A model generated the notes under the pieces. The model was not told where the DNA came from. It saw only the letters and a list, made by a program, of their open reading frames with translations, and ran no database searches. From NCBI RefSeq assembly GCF_030010215.1, contig NZ_JASCRR010000003.1:434001-498000 (forward strand): a DNA stretch of 64,000 bases, read 5' to 3'. The stretch comes from Tianweitania sp. UT-5YL-CI-8. Lineage in GTDB: Bacteria > Pseudomonadota > Alphaproteobacteria > Rhizobiales > Rhizobiaceae. Positions 34,141 to 42,885 of this stretch are shown here, piece by piece; positions within the stretch are counted from its first letter, which is position 1; each line of letters begins with the position of its first letter. Made by a program: the position numbers and the translations under genes.

Positions 34141-36372
34141 ATGGGGCCTGTGGCTCGTTTCGAACAGAATTCTCGCGCGGGTTGGGGTGAAACCGCCGCA
34201 TTCAAAAGACGCACGGTAGCGTTGCTGACTGGGGTCGCGGCTTTCACATTGGGTGTTACCGCAGCGTCCGCGCAGCAGGCGCCGAACACCACGCTGACGA
34301 CAGAGCCGACGGTCGTGACGACCGGCGAAAATGATGGGTCCGTGATCATTCTTGACCAGATCACAATCGTCAGCCGCACCGGCGAATCCGCCATCGACTC
34401 GCTGGCTTCGGTCAGCCAGGTAAGCGGCGAGGAACTCGAGCGCCGCATGGCAAATGGCGCTGCAGGCGTCTTGTTCGGCGTACCGGGCGTCGCAGTCCAG
34501 TCGGATGCCAAGCGCGCCATTTCCTCGATCAACATCCGCGGCTTGCAAGACTTCGGTCGCGTCGCGGTCATCGTCGACGGTTCGCGCCAGAACTTCCAGC
34601 GCTCCGGCCACGGAACGCAGACAGTTTTTGCTCTCGATCCTGAATTGATCAAGCAAGTCGACGTCATACGCGGCCCGGTCGCCAATACATACGGCTCCGG
34701 TGCAATCGGCGGCGTCGTCGCCTTCGAGACGAAGACCGCTCAGGATTTCCTCAAGGACGGTGAGACCTGGGCAGGCTCCGTAACCGGTCGCTACGAGACG
34801 AACGGCAAGGGCTTCACGACGAGCGCCACGGGCGCTTATAAGTTCAGCGACGCGGCCGACATTCTCGGCAACATCGTCTATCGCAACTTCGACGACTATA
34901 AGGATGGCGGCGGCGACACGGTTGCCAACTCGGGCTTCGACGTGCTGAGCGGCATCATCAACGGCACCGTTCGTCCCACCGAGAACAGCGAACTCAAGCT
35001 GGGCTGGATCGGCGCCAACGACAGCTGGACCGAAAGCAGCGGTTCTTACGATGCAGAGCTGAAGCAGAACACCTTCACCGCTCGCTATAACATCACCGAC
35101 GATGAGAAGAAGTGGCTCGACCTACACATCAATGCCTCGGTCAACAGTGCGGCACTGACCCAGACCTATCTGAAAGATACGGTGCAGTTCAATTCGGAAA
35201 CCGGCCGCCGTGTGATTATCCCGGCAGGCGCGGCAGCCACCTATGATCTGGATACCTATGGTCTGGACATTTGGAACACATCGCGCTTCGAGACAGGCGC
35301 TTTGGGGCACGAACTGACCTACGGTGGAGACGTTGTCTCTGACGATGTCGTTACGACTTCTGCGGATGGCGGCGCCAATGTCTACACGCCGTCTGGCAAG
35401 CGCACGGTCTGGGGTCTGCATGTGCAGGACAAGATCGAATATGACGAATGGCTCGAGATCATCGGTGGCCTTCGTTATGACAGCTACAAGCTTGACAGCG
35501 ACAAGGCAGAAGCATCGGGCGACCGAGTATCGCCGCGCATCACAGTCGGCGTGTCTCCCTTCTCCAACGAAGCGCTCAAAGGGCTTCAATTCTACGGCAC
35601 ATATGCGGAAGGCTATCGTTCGCCCAGCACCAGCGAGACGCTGATCAGCGGCCTGCACCCCAACGGCGTCGCGTTCCCCTTCCTGCCCAATCCTGACCTG
35701 AAGCCTGAGACGGGAAAGACCTGGGAATTCGGCCTGAACTACAAGCGCGACGGCCTCGTCTACTCCGACGACAGCCTGCGTTTGAAGGCTGCCTATTTCA
35801 ACAACGACGTCGATGATTATATCGGATCGGCCACGCTCAGCGCCTTCCCGGTCAACGACGTCTGTCCCGTTCGCTGGGATCTGCTGATGACCCCAGGCTC
35901 CGGCTACATTCCCATCTGTTTCCAGTACCAGAATTTTGCCACCGCCAAGATCAGCGGCTTCGAAATGGAAGCGGTCTATGATGCGGGACACGTCTTTGCA
36001 GGTCTTAGCGCGTCGATCATCGACGGCTACACCGTATCGTATGAGGGCATTCGCGAAGACCTGACGACCACTCCCTCGTCACAGGTCACCGCGAGCCTTG
36101 GATTCCGCTTGCTGGAAGATAAGTCGCTCACCGTTGGTGGCGAGGTCCAGTACAACAGCAAGCCGGATGGTGCGGCCGCAATCGTCGATGACTACACCCT
36201 CGTAAACCTGTTTGCGAACTATCAGGTCAACGAAAACTTCCGCCTCGACTTCCGTGCCGACAATGTCTTCGACGTGAAATATACCAACCCGCTCAACGCC
36301 TCGACCACTACGGCGATCTATGAGCCGGGCGTGACGCTGAAGTTCGGCGCAACCATGCGCTTTGGAGGCTGA
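34141..36372 (+). CDS. TonB-dependent heme/hemoglobin receptor
   Basis: A 743-residue outer-membrane barrel. The signal peptide ends near VTAASAQ. A TonB-box-like stretch (ILDQITIVS) and plug domain (IRGLQDFGRVAVIVDG; IRGPVANTYGSGAIGG) are followed by 22-strand barrel sequence. Heme-receptor hallmarks are a YAEGYRSPS (FRAP-like) box followed by NPDLKPE (NPNL-like), and the C-terminal strand ends in an aromatic plus glycines (MRFGG). Placement opposite hemP-hmuSTUV supports heme as ligand (HmuR/BhuR type). The ATG at 34141 follows CAGGAG; a GTG at 34039 is a frame extension only. Confidence 0.93.
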   Translation: MGPVARFEQNSRAGWGETAAFKRRTVALLTGVAAFTLGVTAASAQQAPNTTLTTEPTVVTTGENDGSVIILDQITIVSRTGESAIDSLASVSQVSGEELERRMANGAAGVLFGVPGVAVQSDAKRAISSINIRGLQDFGRVAVIVDGSRQNFQRSGHGTQTVFALDPELIKQVDVIRGPVANTYGSGAIGGVVAFETKTAQDFLKDGETWAGSVTGRYETNGKGFTTSATGAYKFSDAADILGNIVYRNFDDYKDGGGDTVANSGFDVLSGIINGTVRPTENSELKLGWIGANDSWTESSGSYDAELKQNTFTARYNITDDEKKWLDLHINASVNSAALTQTYLKDTVQFNSETGRRVIIPAGAAATYDLDTYGLDIWNTSRFETGALGHELTYGGDVVSDDVVTTSADGGANVYTPSGKRTVWGLHVQDKIEYDEWLEIIGGLRYDSYKLDSDKAEASGDRVSPRITVGVSPFSNEALKGLQFYGTYAEGYRSPSTSETLISGLHPNGVAFPFLPNPDLKPETGKTWEFGLNYKRDGLVYSDDSLRLKAAYFNNDVDDYIGSATLSAFPVNDVCPVRWDLLMTPGSGYIPICFQYQNFATAKISGFEMEAVYDAGHVFAGLSASIIDGYTVSYEGIREDLTTTPSSQVTASLGFRLLEDKSLTVGGEVQYNSKPDGAAAIVDDYTLVNLFANYQVNENFRLDFRADNVFDVKYTNPLNASTTTAIYEPGVTLKFGATMRFGG

Positions 36373-36375
36373 TCC

Positions 36376-36849
36376 GTGAACAAGGCCGACACATCTCTCC
36401 GCCTTCTGACCTCGGCGGCAGTCCTGTCGTTTGCCTTGACCGGCGCGGTGCTGGCGCAGGAAACCTTTGCGCCGGCACCCGCTGCGGCCCCGGCTCACAA
36501 ATCGTCACTGTCTCTTGAGCTCAATGCCGCGCAACCTTCCGAAAAGGGCTGCCGGTTCACCTTCGTGGTACTCAACGATCTCGGTACCGAACTCAAGAAG
36601 GCAGCTTTCGAGATCGCCCTGTTCGACGAGATCGGCGTGGTCGACCGGCTCACGGTGCTCGACTTCAAGGAACTGCCCGCCGGCAAGACCAAGGTTACAC
36701 GCTTCGACCTGTCGGGCACCGACTGCTCCAAGATCAGCCGCGTGCTCGTCAACGGCTCCACCGGCTGCGAAGGCCAGGGCATCGATCCGCTCGCCTGCAT
36801 GCGCAGCCTGAAAACCGGCAGCAAGGCCGGCATCCCCTTCGGCGTCTGA
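36376..36849 (+). CDS. Exported protein of unknown function in the heme receptor operon
   Basis: A 157-residue protein with a signal peptide (LTSAAVLSFALTGAVLAQE). The mature part has a beta-rich sequence (GCRFTFVVLNDLGTELKKAA, then FDEIGVVDRLTVLDFKEL) and four cysteines (GC, DC, GC, AC) that could form two periplasmic disulfides. It starts with GTG 3 bp after the receptor stop, with GGAGG overlapping the receptor end, so it is coupled to the receptor. I do not recognise a named family. A periplasmic accessory role in heme uptake is inference from position. Confidence 0.75.
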   Translation: MNKADTSLRLLTSAAVLSFALTGAVLAQETFAPAPAAAPAHKSSLSLELNAAQPSEKGCRFTFVVLNDLGTELKKAAFEIALFDEIGVVDRLTVLDFKELPAGKTKVTRFDLSGTDCSKISRVLVNGSTGCEGQGIDPLACMRSLKTGSKAGIPFGV

Positions 36850-36873
36850 CGTAGAAAACGCCCAGGAAACCCA

Positions 36874-37191
36874 ATGTTCGGATTGACGCAACTGCATAAT
36901 ATCGCCGCCGTGCGCGGCGATGGTTTGAGGCCGGAACTGCTGGAGCTTTTCAAGCAGCGTCAACGGCGGGAGGCCGGCAAGGTCACGATCCTGCCGATAC
37001 CCGGCGGCGGAAGTCAGTCCGGACCCAACCCATTCGGCACGGCGGATAGCGCCGCTGCCGCCAACGTGCTGCCTTTCCCGGCGGCACAAAATACCCTAAC
37101 CATCGGCGCGACCACAGGTAACGAAAGGAAACCCCATGTACATCGCCATGAACCGCTTCAAAGTCCAGAACGGAACCGAGGAAGCCTTTGA
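36874..37191 (+). CDS. Possible small protein in the heme operon, unknown function
   Basis: A 105-codon frame that starts 24 bp after the preceding gene, with AGGAAA before the ATG. It shows the strong third-position G/C bias of real genes here. It begins MFGLTQLHNIAAVRGDGLRP and is rich in Gly, Pro and Ala (LPIPGGGSQSGPNPFG). Its last 56 bp overlap the following monooxygenase gene in another frame, so the true end or reality of the gene is uncertain. No family is recognised. Confidence 0.5.
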   Translation: MFGLTQLHNIAAVRGDGLRPELLELFKQRQRREAGKVTILPIPGGGSQSGPNPFGTADSAAAANVLPFPAAQNTLTIGATTGNERKPHVHRHEPLQSPERNRGSL

Positions 37192-37450
37192 AGACGTTTG
37201 GAAAAACCGCGAGTCGAAGCTCGACGAGATGAAGGGTTTCCGGGAGTTTCACCTGTTGCGCGGCCCGGTCAACGAGGCCGAGGGCTACACGCTTTTCGCA
37301 TCTCATACCGTGTGGGAAAGCCATGACGACTTCGTCGCCTGGACCAAGTCGGAAAACTTCCGCGCCGCGCATAAGAACGCCGGCTCCAGCAAGGCGTCCT
37401 ATGTCGGCCACCCGCAATTCGAAGGCTTTTCGGTCGTCGAAGGCGCCTGA
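37136..37450 (+). CDS. IsdG/HmuQ-type heme-degrading monooxygenase
   Basis: A 104-residue ABM-fold protein. It carries the catalytic trio of IsdG-family enzymes: N6 (YIAMNRF), W69 (FVAWTKS) and H79 (FRAAHK), with the W-to-H spacing of ten seen in IsdG. Such enzymes open the heme ring and release iron in the cytoplasm. Rhizobial homologues are called HmuQ/HmuD. The ATG at 37136 follows AAAGGAAA. It ends the rightward heme operon, before a strong terminator. Confidence 0.9.
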   Translation: MYIAMNRFKVQNGTEEAFEDVWKNRESKLDEMKGFREFHLLRGPVNEAEGYTLFASHTVWESHDDFVAWTKSENFRAAHKNAGSSKASYVGHPQFEGFSVVEGA

Positions 37451-37475
37451 GCCAAGTCCAAATCTGTATATGTTC

Positions 37476-37501
37476 AAGGCCCGGCTCATGCCGGGCCTTT
37501 T
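37476..37501. terminator. Bidirectional terminator between the heme operon and putA
   Basis: A perfect 10-bp stem (AAGGCCCGGC / GCCGGGCCTT) with a TCAT loop ends in TTTT on the plus strand and in CTTG on the minus strand. It lies 25 bp after the monooxygenase stop and 6 bp from the putA stop, so it serves both converging units, most strongly the heme operon. Confidence 0.85.
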
Positions 37502-37506
37502 GCTTG

Positions 37507-40500
37507 TCAGGCAGTGCCCGCCAGAAGGCTGGCGTTGCCTCCGGCAGCGGTGGTGTCGACACAGATCGCCCGCTCATGGGCATAGGCTGCGGGATACAGC
37601 ACTTCGCTGACCAGCGGCACGATCGGCCCTTGGCGCTGCGCCAGCGCCTTGCGGATTGGCCGTAGCGCCTCCGACGAACCGGAGACCGCGACGACATCGA
37701 CGCCAAGCCCTGTCAGATCGGCCGGATCGATAGTTCCATCCAAAGCGGCGACCGGAAGGCCCTTCCCCGTCAAAGCGTTGAGCGCGGCCCGCGCGCTCGG
37801 AGCCACAGCCAGAACGGCGTTGCCCGCCGCGAGTGCTTGCACTGTCTGTGCCAAAAGCGTCTCCGTGTCCGGCCCCAGGCACAGCACCCGCCCGCGCGGC
37901 ATCAGCATCAGTGTGTTGCCCTCGCCGGTCGGTCCCGGCAGATCGACAGGGCCGAAATCGACGGACGCCGCGGCCGTGATCGCCGCCGAGGCCTTGCCGC
38001 GCAGATGCTTGCGCAGCACGGCGATACGGTCGTTCCGCGTCGCCCAACCGCCGAGGGTCGGGTCTGGCATCGCCTTGACCAAGGCGGAAGCAGTCATAGC
38101 CTTGCCTTCCGCCAAGCCGCCAACAGCCGCTGCAGCCTTGCGGAAGCGGCGCAGGTAGTGCGGCCCGCCGGCCTTGGGCCCGGTGCCGGACAGCCCCTCG
38201 CCGCCAAAGGGCTGTGAGCCGACCACCGCGCCGATCTGGTTGCGGTTGACGTAGATGTTGCCGACATGGGCATTGTCAATGACGCGCTGCACCCGCTCTT
38301 CAATGCGGGTGTGCAGGCCGAGCGTCAGCCCGAAACCCTTCGCGTTGACGGCTTTCAGCTTTTTGTCGATCTCATCGGCCTCGAAGGTCGCGACATGCAG
38401 CACCGGGCCGAAGATCTCGCGGTCCATCTCGGAAATATCCGAAACCCGGAACACATGCGGCGCGACGAAGCGCCCGCCCTGCGGCGCGTCGAGCTTGGCG
38501 ACCAGCCTGCCCTTGGCCTCCATCTCCGCGCAATACGCCAGGATAGACGTCTGCGCCTCTTCGTCGATCACCGGGCCGACATCGGTCGACAACAGCCAGG
38601 GATCGCCGACCGTCAGCGCCTGCATGGCGCCTTCCAGCATATTGAGCATCTTCTTCTCCACGTCCTTTTGGACATAGAGGATGCGCAGCGCAGAACAGCG
38701 CTGTCCCGCACTCTGGAAGGCCGAGGCAAGCATGTCACGCACCGCCTGTTCGGGCAGAGCGGTGGAATCGACGATCATCGCGTTCAGCCCGCCGGTTTCC
38801 GCGATCAGCATCGCGTCGGGCGCAGCCGTCTCGGCAAGCTGCTTTTCGATCATCCGCGCCACATCGGTCGAGCCGGTGAAACAGACGCCGGCGATGCGCG
38901 GATCGGCCGTCAGCGGCGCACCGACGCTCGGTCCGTCGCCCGGCAGAAGCTGGATGACGTCTTCGGGAATGCCGGCCTCATGCATGAGTTGCACAGCGCG
39001 GAAGGCGATAAGCGGCGTCTGCTCGGCGGGCTTGGCCACAACCGCATTGCCGGTGACGAGGGCCGCGGCGACTTGGCCGGTGAAAATCGCCAGCGGAAAG
39101 TTCCAGGGCGAAATGCAGGCGATGACCCCCCGCGCTTCCGTACCTGCCTCGGCCCTGCCCGCCTCGGCGGCGTAATAGCGCAGGAAGTCGATGGCCTCGC
39201 GCACCTCCGCCACGCCGTCGGCCAGCGACTTTCCCGCCTCGCGGGCGGCGAGCGCGAAAAACTCGATGGCATGATCCTCGTAGAGATCGGCTGTGCGCTC
39301 CAGCAGCGCCGCGCGCTCGGCAACAGGCCGTCTGGACCAGGCCGGCTGTGCCGCAACCGCAAGCCCTACCGCACCGGAAACCTGCTCGGCGGTCGCCTCG
39401 CTAACCGTGCCGACGACATCGTCTGTCTTGGCCGGGTTCAGCACCGGGCGCTCTGCCGCCCCACCTTTCGCTGAAGTTAGCGGCTTGGCGTTCCAGGCGT
39501 TTACGCCGGCAAAGGCGGCCTTCTCAGCGTCAACCCTCGCCAACACCAGCGGATCGGTGATGTCCCAGCCCCTTGAATTGCCGCGTACGCCAGCGAAGAT
39601 ATCCGCCGGATTCGGAATGCTTGGATTGGCCGCGGGCCCCTGCGTCTCCAATGCCTCAAACGGGTCGCGCGCGATCAGCTCCGGCGAGACCTTTTCGTCG
39701 GTCAGCTGATGCACGAAGGACGAATTGGCGCCGTTCTCCAATAGGCGGCGCACCAGATAGGCGAGCAAGTCGGAATGCGCGCCCACCGGTGCATAGATGC
39801 GGCAGCGCGTACCCTCGGTCCTGCGCACGGTCTCGTGCAGCGCCTCACCCATGCCGTGCAGGCGCTGGAACTCGAACGTATCGCGGCTCTCGGTCATGGA
39901 CAGGATCGCCGCCACCGTATGCGCGTTGTGGGTCGCGAATTGCGGGTAGATGCGGTCGGTCATGCCGAGCAGCTTGCGGGCGTTGGCGATGTAGGAGACG
40001 TCCGTATTGGCCTTCCGCGTGAACACCGGATAGCCGGACAGGCCCATGCTCTGCGCGCGCTTGATCTCGGTGTCCCAATAGGCGCCCTTGACCAGGCGCA
40101 CCATGATCTTTCGGTCGAGCTTTTGAGCCAGTGCGTAGAGCCAGTCGATGGCGAACGCCGTGCGCGGCCCATAGGCCTGCACCACCACGCCCAAGCCGTG
40201 CCAGCCCTGCAGTTCGGGTGCGGCCAGCACCGCCGCGATGACGTCAAGCGACAGGTCGAGCCGGTCGGCCTCCTCGGCATCGATGTTGAGCCCCATCCTG
40301 GCCTTCTTCGCGGCGACGCACAGCGACAGAAGCCGCTCGGTCATCACCGGCAGCATCGCGTCCTTCTGCGCCACTTCATAGCGCGGATGCAGCGCCGAGA
40401 GCTTGACGGAAATGCCGTGATTATAGCGGATGTCGTCGCCGTTCTTTGGGCTGTCGAGCGAAGCGATGGCATCGGCATAGGCGCGGTGGTAGCGCAGCGC

Positions 40501-41127
40501 GTCCTCCTCGGTGCGAGCAGCCTCCCCCAGCATGTCGAAGGAATAGAGATAGCCCTTGGCAATCATCGAGCGGCCGCGCTTCATGGCCTCGGCGATGGTG
40601 CGGCCGAGCACGAATTGCTCGCCCATCTCGCGCATAGCGGCCGCCACCGCCTTGCGGATGACGGGCTCGCCCAGCCGACGCACCATGCCGCGCAATGTGC
40701 GCTCGATAGAGCCCTCGCCCTCGTCGAGCACGCGCCCGGTCAGCATCAGCGCCCACGTCGAGGCATTGACGAAGATCGAGCTGGATTCGCCGGAATGCGC
40801 CGACCAGTCCTGCGGCGCGATCTTGTCGCGGATCAACTCGTCCATGGTCTCGGAATCCGGCACGCGCAGCAACGCCTCGGCCAGGCACATCAGCGCCACG
40901 CCCTCCTTGGTCGACAGGCCGTAGGCCGATAGAAAGACCTCCATCAGCCGCGGATCGGTCGAGCCGCGCACCGCCTTGACCAGGTCGACCGCACGCTCGC
41001 TGATCGCCGTCCGCTGTTCGGCGGACATATCGGCAAGCGCGACGAGACGCTTGAGCGCCGCCCCCTCGTCCGGCAGATAGTTGGCCCGCATGTCCTGTCG
41101 AATGGCATCCAGCGAAGCTGCGTTCAT
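37507..41127 (-). CDS. putA: Bifunctional proline dehydrogenase / L-glutamate gamma-semialdehyde dehydrogenase PutA
   Basis: A 1206-residue enzyme that oxidises proline to glutamate in two steps. The first part (about 80-460) is the FAD-dependent proline dehydrogenase barrel (VRLVKGAYWDTEIK, TKANTDVSY-like RKANTDVSYIANARKLL, FEFQRLHGMGEAL). The second (about 550-1000) is the aldehyde dehydrogenase (ISPWNFPLAIFTGQVAAAL, catalytic Cys in SAGQRCSALR). A C-terminal domain follows. The N-terminus lacks the ribbon-helix-helix DNA-binding domain of enterobacterial PutA, in line with a separate regulator, the divergent Lrp-type gene 157 bp away. The ATG is at 41127. Confidence 0.97.
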   Translation of the reverse strand: MNAASLDAIRQDMRANYLPDEGAALKRLVALADMSAEQRTAISERAVDLVKAVRGSTDPRLMEVFLSAYGLSTKEGVALMCLAEALLRVPDSETMDELIRDKIAPQDWSAHSGESSSIFVNASTWALMLTGRVLDEGEGSIERTLRGMVRRLGEPVIRKAVAAAMREMGEQFVLGRTIAEAMKRGRSMIAKGYLYSFDMLGEAARTEEDALRYHRAYADAIASLDSPKNGDDIRYNHGISVKLSALHPRYEVAQKDAMLPVMTERLLSLCVAAKKARMGLNIDAEEADRLDLSLDVIAAVLAAPELQGWHGLGVVVQAYGPRTAFAIDWLYALAQKLDRKIMVRLVKGAYWDTEIKRAQSMGLSGYPVFTRKANTDVSYIANARKLLGMTDRIYPQFATHNAHTVAAILSMTESRDTFEFQRLHGMGEALHETVRRTEGTRCRIYAPVGAHSDLLAYLVRRLLENGANSSFVHQLTDEKVSPELIARDPFEALETQGPAANPSIPNPADIFAGVRGNSRGWDITDPLVLARVDAEKAAFAGVNAWNAKPLTSAKGGAAERPVLNPAKTDDVVGTVSEATAEQVSGAVGLAVAAQPAWSRRPVAERAALLERTADLYEDHAIEFFALAAREAGKSLADGVAEVREAIDFLRYYAAEAGRAEAGTEARGVIACISPWNFPLAIFTGQVAAALVTGNAVVAKPAEQTPLIAFRAVQLMHEAGIPEDVIQLLPGDGPSVGAPLTADPRIAGVCFTGSTDVARMIEKQLAETAAPDAMLIAETGGLNAMIVDSTALPEQAVRDMLASAFQSAGQRCSALRILYVQKDVEKKMLNMLEGAMQALTVGDPWLLSTDVGPVIDEEAQTSILAYCAEMEAKGRLVAKLDAPQGGRFVAPHVFRVSDISEMDREIFGPVLHVATFEADEIDKKLKAVNAKGFGLTLGLHTRIEERVQRVIDNAHVGNIYVNRNQIGAVVGSQPFGGEGLSGTGPKAGGPHYLRRFRKAAAAVGGLAEGKAMTASALVKAMPDPTLGGWATRNDRIAVLRKHLRGKASAAITAAASVDFGPVDLPGPTGEGNTLMLMPRGRVLCLGPDTETLLAQTVQALAAGNAVLAVAPSARAALNALTGKGLPVAALDGTIDPADLTGLGVDVVAVSGSSEALRPIRKALAQRQGPIVPLVSEVLYPAAYAHERAICVDTTAAGGNASLLAGTA

Positions 41128-41284
41128 CGGTTCTGTCCAACTTGGTCATCGAGCCGGGATGATCCTCGGTCCGTGGCATTCACATCTATCACGAAGCGCC
41201 GATCCAACGCGGTCTGAAGAAATCGACAAGAGGGATCGAAAAGACTATCTTGAACGAAATTCTCGATCATTTCGGACTGCCCAC

Positions 41285-41740
41285 ATGACCAGCCTAGTCC
41301 ATTTGGACCGCATCGACCGCGCCATTCTCGCAGCTCTGTCAGGGGATGGCCGTTTGTCGATGGCCGAACTCGCTGGAAAGGTCGGTCTATCCAAGACCCC
41401 GGTGCAGGCGCGCGTCAAGCGATTGGAGAAGGATGGCTATATTCGTGGCTACATGGCCGTCATCGATCATGAACGCATGGGCGAAGGTCACGTCGCCTTC
41501 GTGCAGGTGAAGCTGTCGGACACCCGCTCGGCCGCGCTCGACGCGTTCAACCGCGCCGTCCAGTCCATCCGCGAGATCGAGCAATGCCACATGATGGCGT
41601 CGACCTTCGACTATCTGCTCAAGGTCCGCACCGGCGACATCGCCGCCTACCGCCGCGTGCTCGGCGAGCGCATCTCCGCTCTGCCCCATGTCGCCCAGAC
41701 CTCGACTTTCGTCGCGATGGAGACGGTGAAAGACCGTTAG
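41285..41740 (+). CDS. putR: Lrp/AsnC-family regulator, likely proline-responsive PutR
   Basis: A 151-residue regulator. Residues 8-60 form the Lrp helix-turn-helix (LDRIDRAILAALSGDGRLSM, LSKTPVQARVKRLEKDGYI) and the rest the RAM ligand-binding domain (HVAFVQVKLSD, HMMASTFDYLLKVRTGDI). It is divergent from putA, the arrangement of PutR in Agrobacterium and Rhodobacter, where it activates putA in response to proline. The ATG at 41285 follows the 157-bp control region; the frame extends upstream without homology. Confidence 0.9.
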   Translation: MTSLVHLDRIDRAILAALSGDGRLSMAELAGKVGLSKTPVQARVKRLEKDGYIRGYMAVIDHERMGEGHVAFVQVKLSDTRSAALDAFNRAVQSIREIEQCHMMASTFDYLLKVRTGDIAAYRRVLGERISALPHVAQTSTFVAMETVKDR

Positions 41741-41818
41741 ATTGAGGCCATCGGCCAAAAAATCGGTTGAACGGAAACGCTCGGCTTGCGAGAACCGTGC
41801 CGCAATCCGGAGGGAAAA

Positions 41819-42742
41819 ATGAGCAACAACGGCGTGGTTTCGGTCGGCGAGTGCATGATCGAGCTTTCGGGGGACGGCAGCGGAGGCTGGCGCATGGGTT
41901 TTGCCGGCGACACGCTGAATACCCTCTGGGCCCTGCATGCGCTGACAGGCGACCTTCCCGCGACCTATGTATCGGCCTTTGGCGACGACCCGTTCTCGCG
42001 CGACCAGATCGCGTTTTTCGCCGACAACGGCATCGGCATCGGCTCCAGCCCGAAAATCACGGGAGCCCGGCCGGGCCTCTACGCCATCACGCTGGACGGC
42101 CACGAACGCTCCTTCACCTATTGGCGCAACGATGCGGCCGCACGGCAGCTTGCTTCCGATCCATCCGCCTTGGCAAAAAGCCTGGAAAACCAGAAGCTTG
42201 TGTATTTTTCCGGAATCACTTTGGCAATTCTGGAACCGGCAGCGCGTTCGGTGCTGATCGACGCCATAGCCGCCGCCCGCAAGACGGGCGCGCTGGTGGC
42301 CTTCGACCCAAACTATCGCCCCCGCCTCTGGGCCAATGCCAGCGATGCCAAACAGGCTTTCGACGCGGCGCTGCAGGTCACCGACATCGCCCTGCCCACA
42401 TTCCCCGACGAACAGATGCTGCATGGCGACGCCGATCCGGCCACGACCATGGCGCGGCTGAAAGCCGCCGGCGTCGGAGAAATCGTAGTCAAGGACGGCG
42501 AAAAGCCGGCGCTGGTGCTGTCCGACGGGCAGACTAGGGATGTTCCCGCTGTCTTCGTCGAAAGGCCGGTCGACACCACGGGCGCCGGCGATTCCTTCAA
42601 CGGCGGCTATCTCGCTGCCCGTGTGCTGGGCCTTGCACCGGAAGAAGCAGCCAAACGCGGCCACAAGGTCGCCGCCAGCGTCGTCCAAGTACGCGGCGCG
42701 CTAGCGCCGTTCGAGACGCTGCGGAAAGCATTTGAGAGTTAG
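41819..42742 (+). CDS. kdgK: PfkB-family sugar kinase, probably 2-keto-3-deoxygluconate kinase
   Basis: A 307-residue ribokinase-fold enzyme. The N-terminus VVSVGECMIELSGDG, with FAGDTLNTLWAL binding the sugar, and the C-terminal anion hole/catalytic base motif DTTGAGDSFNGGYLAARV are typical. GECMIEL plus GDTLN is the KdgK pattern, phosphorylating 2-keto-3-deoxygluconate to feed the Entner-Doudoroff route. The ATG at 41819 follows CGGAGGG. It lies downstream of putR in the same direction but is probably independent. No sugar-acid genes are adjacent. Confidence 0.85.
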   Translation: MSNNGVVSVGECMIELSGDGSGGWRMGFAGDTLNTLWALHALTGDLPATYVSAFGDDPFSRDQIAFFADNGIGIGSSPKITGARPGLYAITLDGHERSFTYWRNDAAARQLASDPSALAKSLENQKLVYFSGITLAILEPAARSVLIDAIAAARKTGALVAFDPNYRPRLWANASDAKQAFDAALQVTDIALPTFPDEQMLHGDADPATTMARLKAAGVGEIVVKDGEKPALVLSDGQTRDVPAVFVERPVDTTGAGDSFNGGYLAARVLGLAPEEAAKRGHKVAASVVQVRGALAPFETLRKAFES

Positions 42743-42746
42743 GATT

Positions 42747-42873
42747 CTTCTCCCCGTTCACGGGGAGAAGATGGCGGAAGCCAGATGAGGGGCAGAGCGG
42801 CCATAGAGAGAATTCGGCGAAAGCTCCTCATCCGCCCCTTCGCGGCACCTGCTCCCCATGAACGGGGAGAAGG
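42747..42873. repeat. RIME-like palindromic intergenic repeat
   Basis: The element fills the kdgK-gabD gap. Its left end is a perfect 10-bp hairpin (CTTCTCCCCG-TTCA-CGGGGAGAAG, 42747-42770); its right end is a related inverted hairpin (CTCCCC-ATGAAC-GGGGAG, 42852-42869), and sequences inside (GATGAGGGGC; GCTCCTCATCCGCCCC) are also inverted relatives. This matches the mosaic intergenic elements of rhizobia. It could act as a bidirectional terminator for the two converging genes. A related copy lies at 61567-61740. Confidence 0.7.
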
Positions 42874-42885
42874 AAAGATCTCCCC

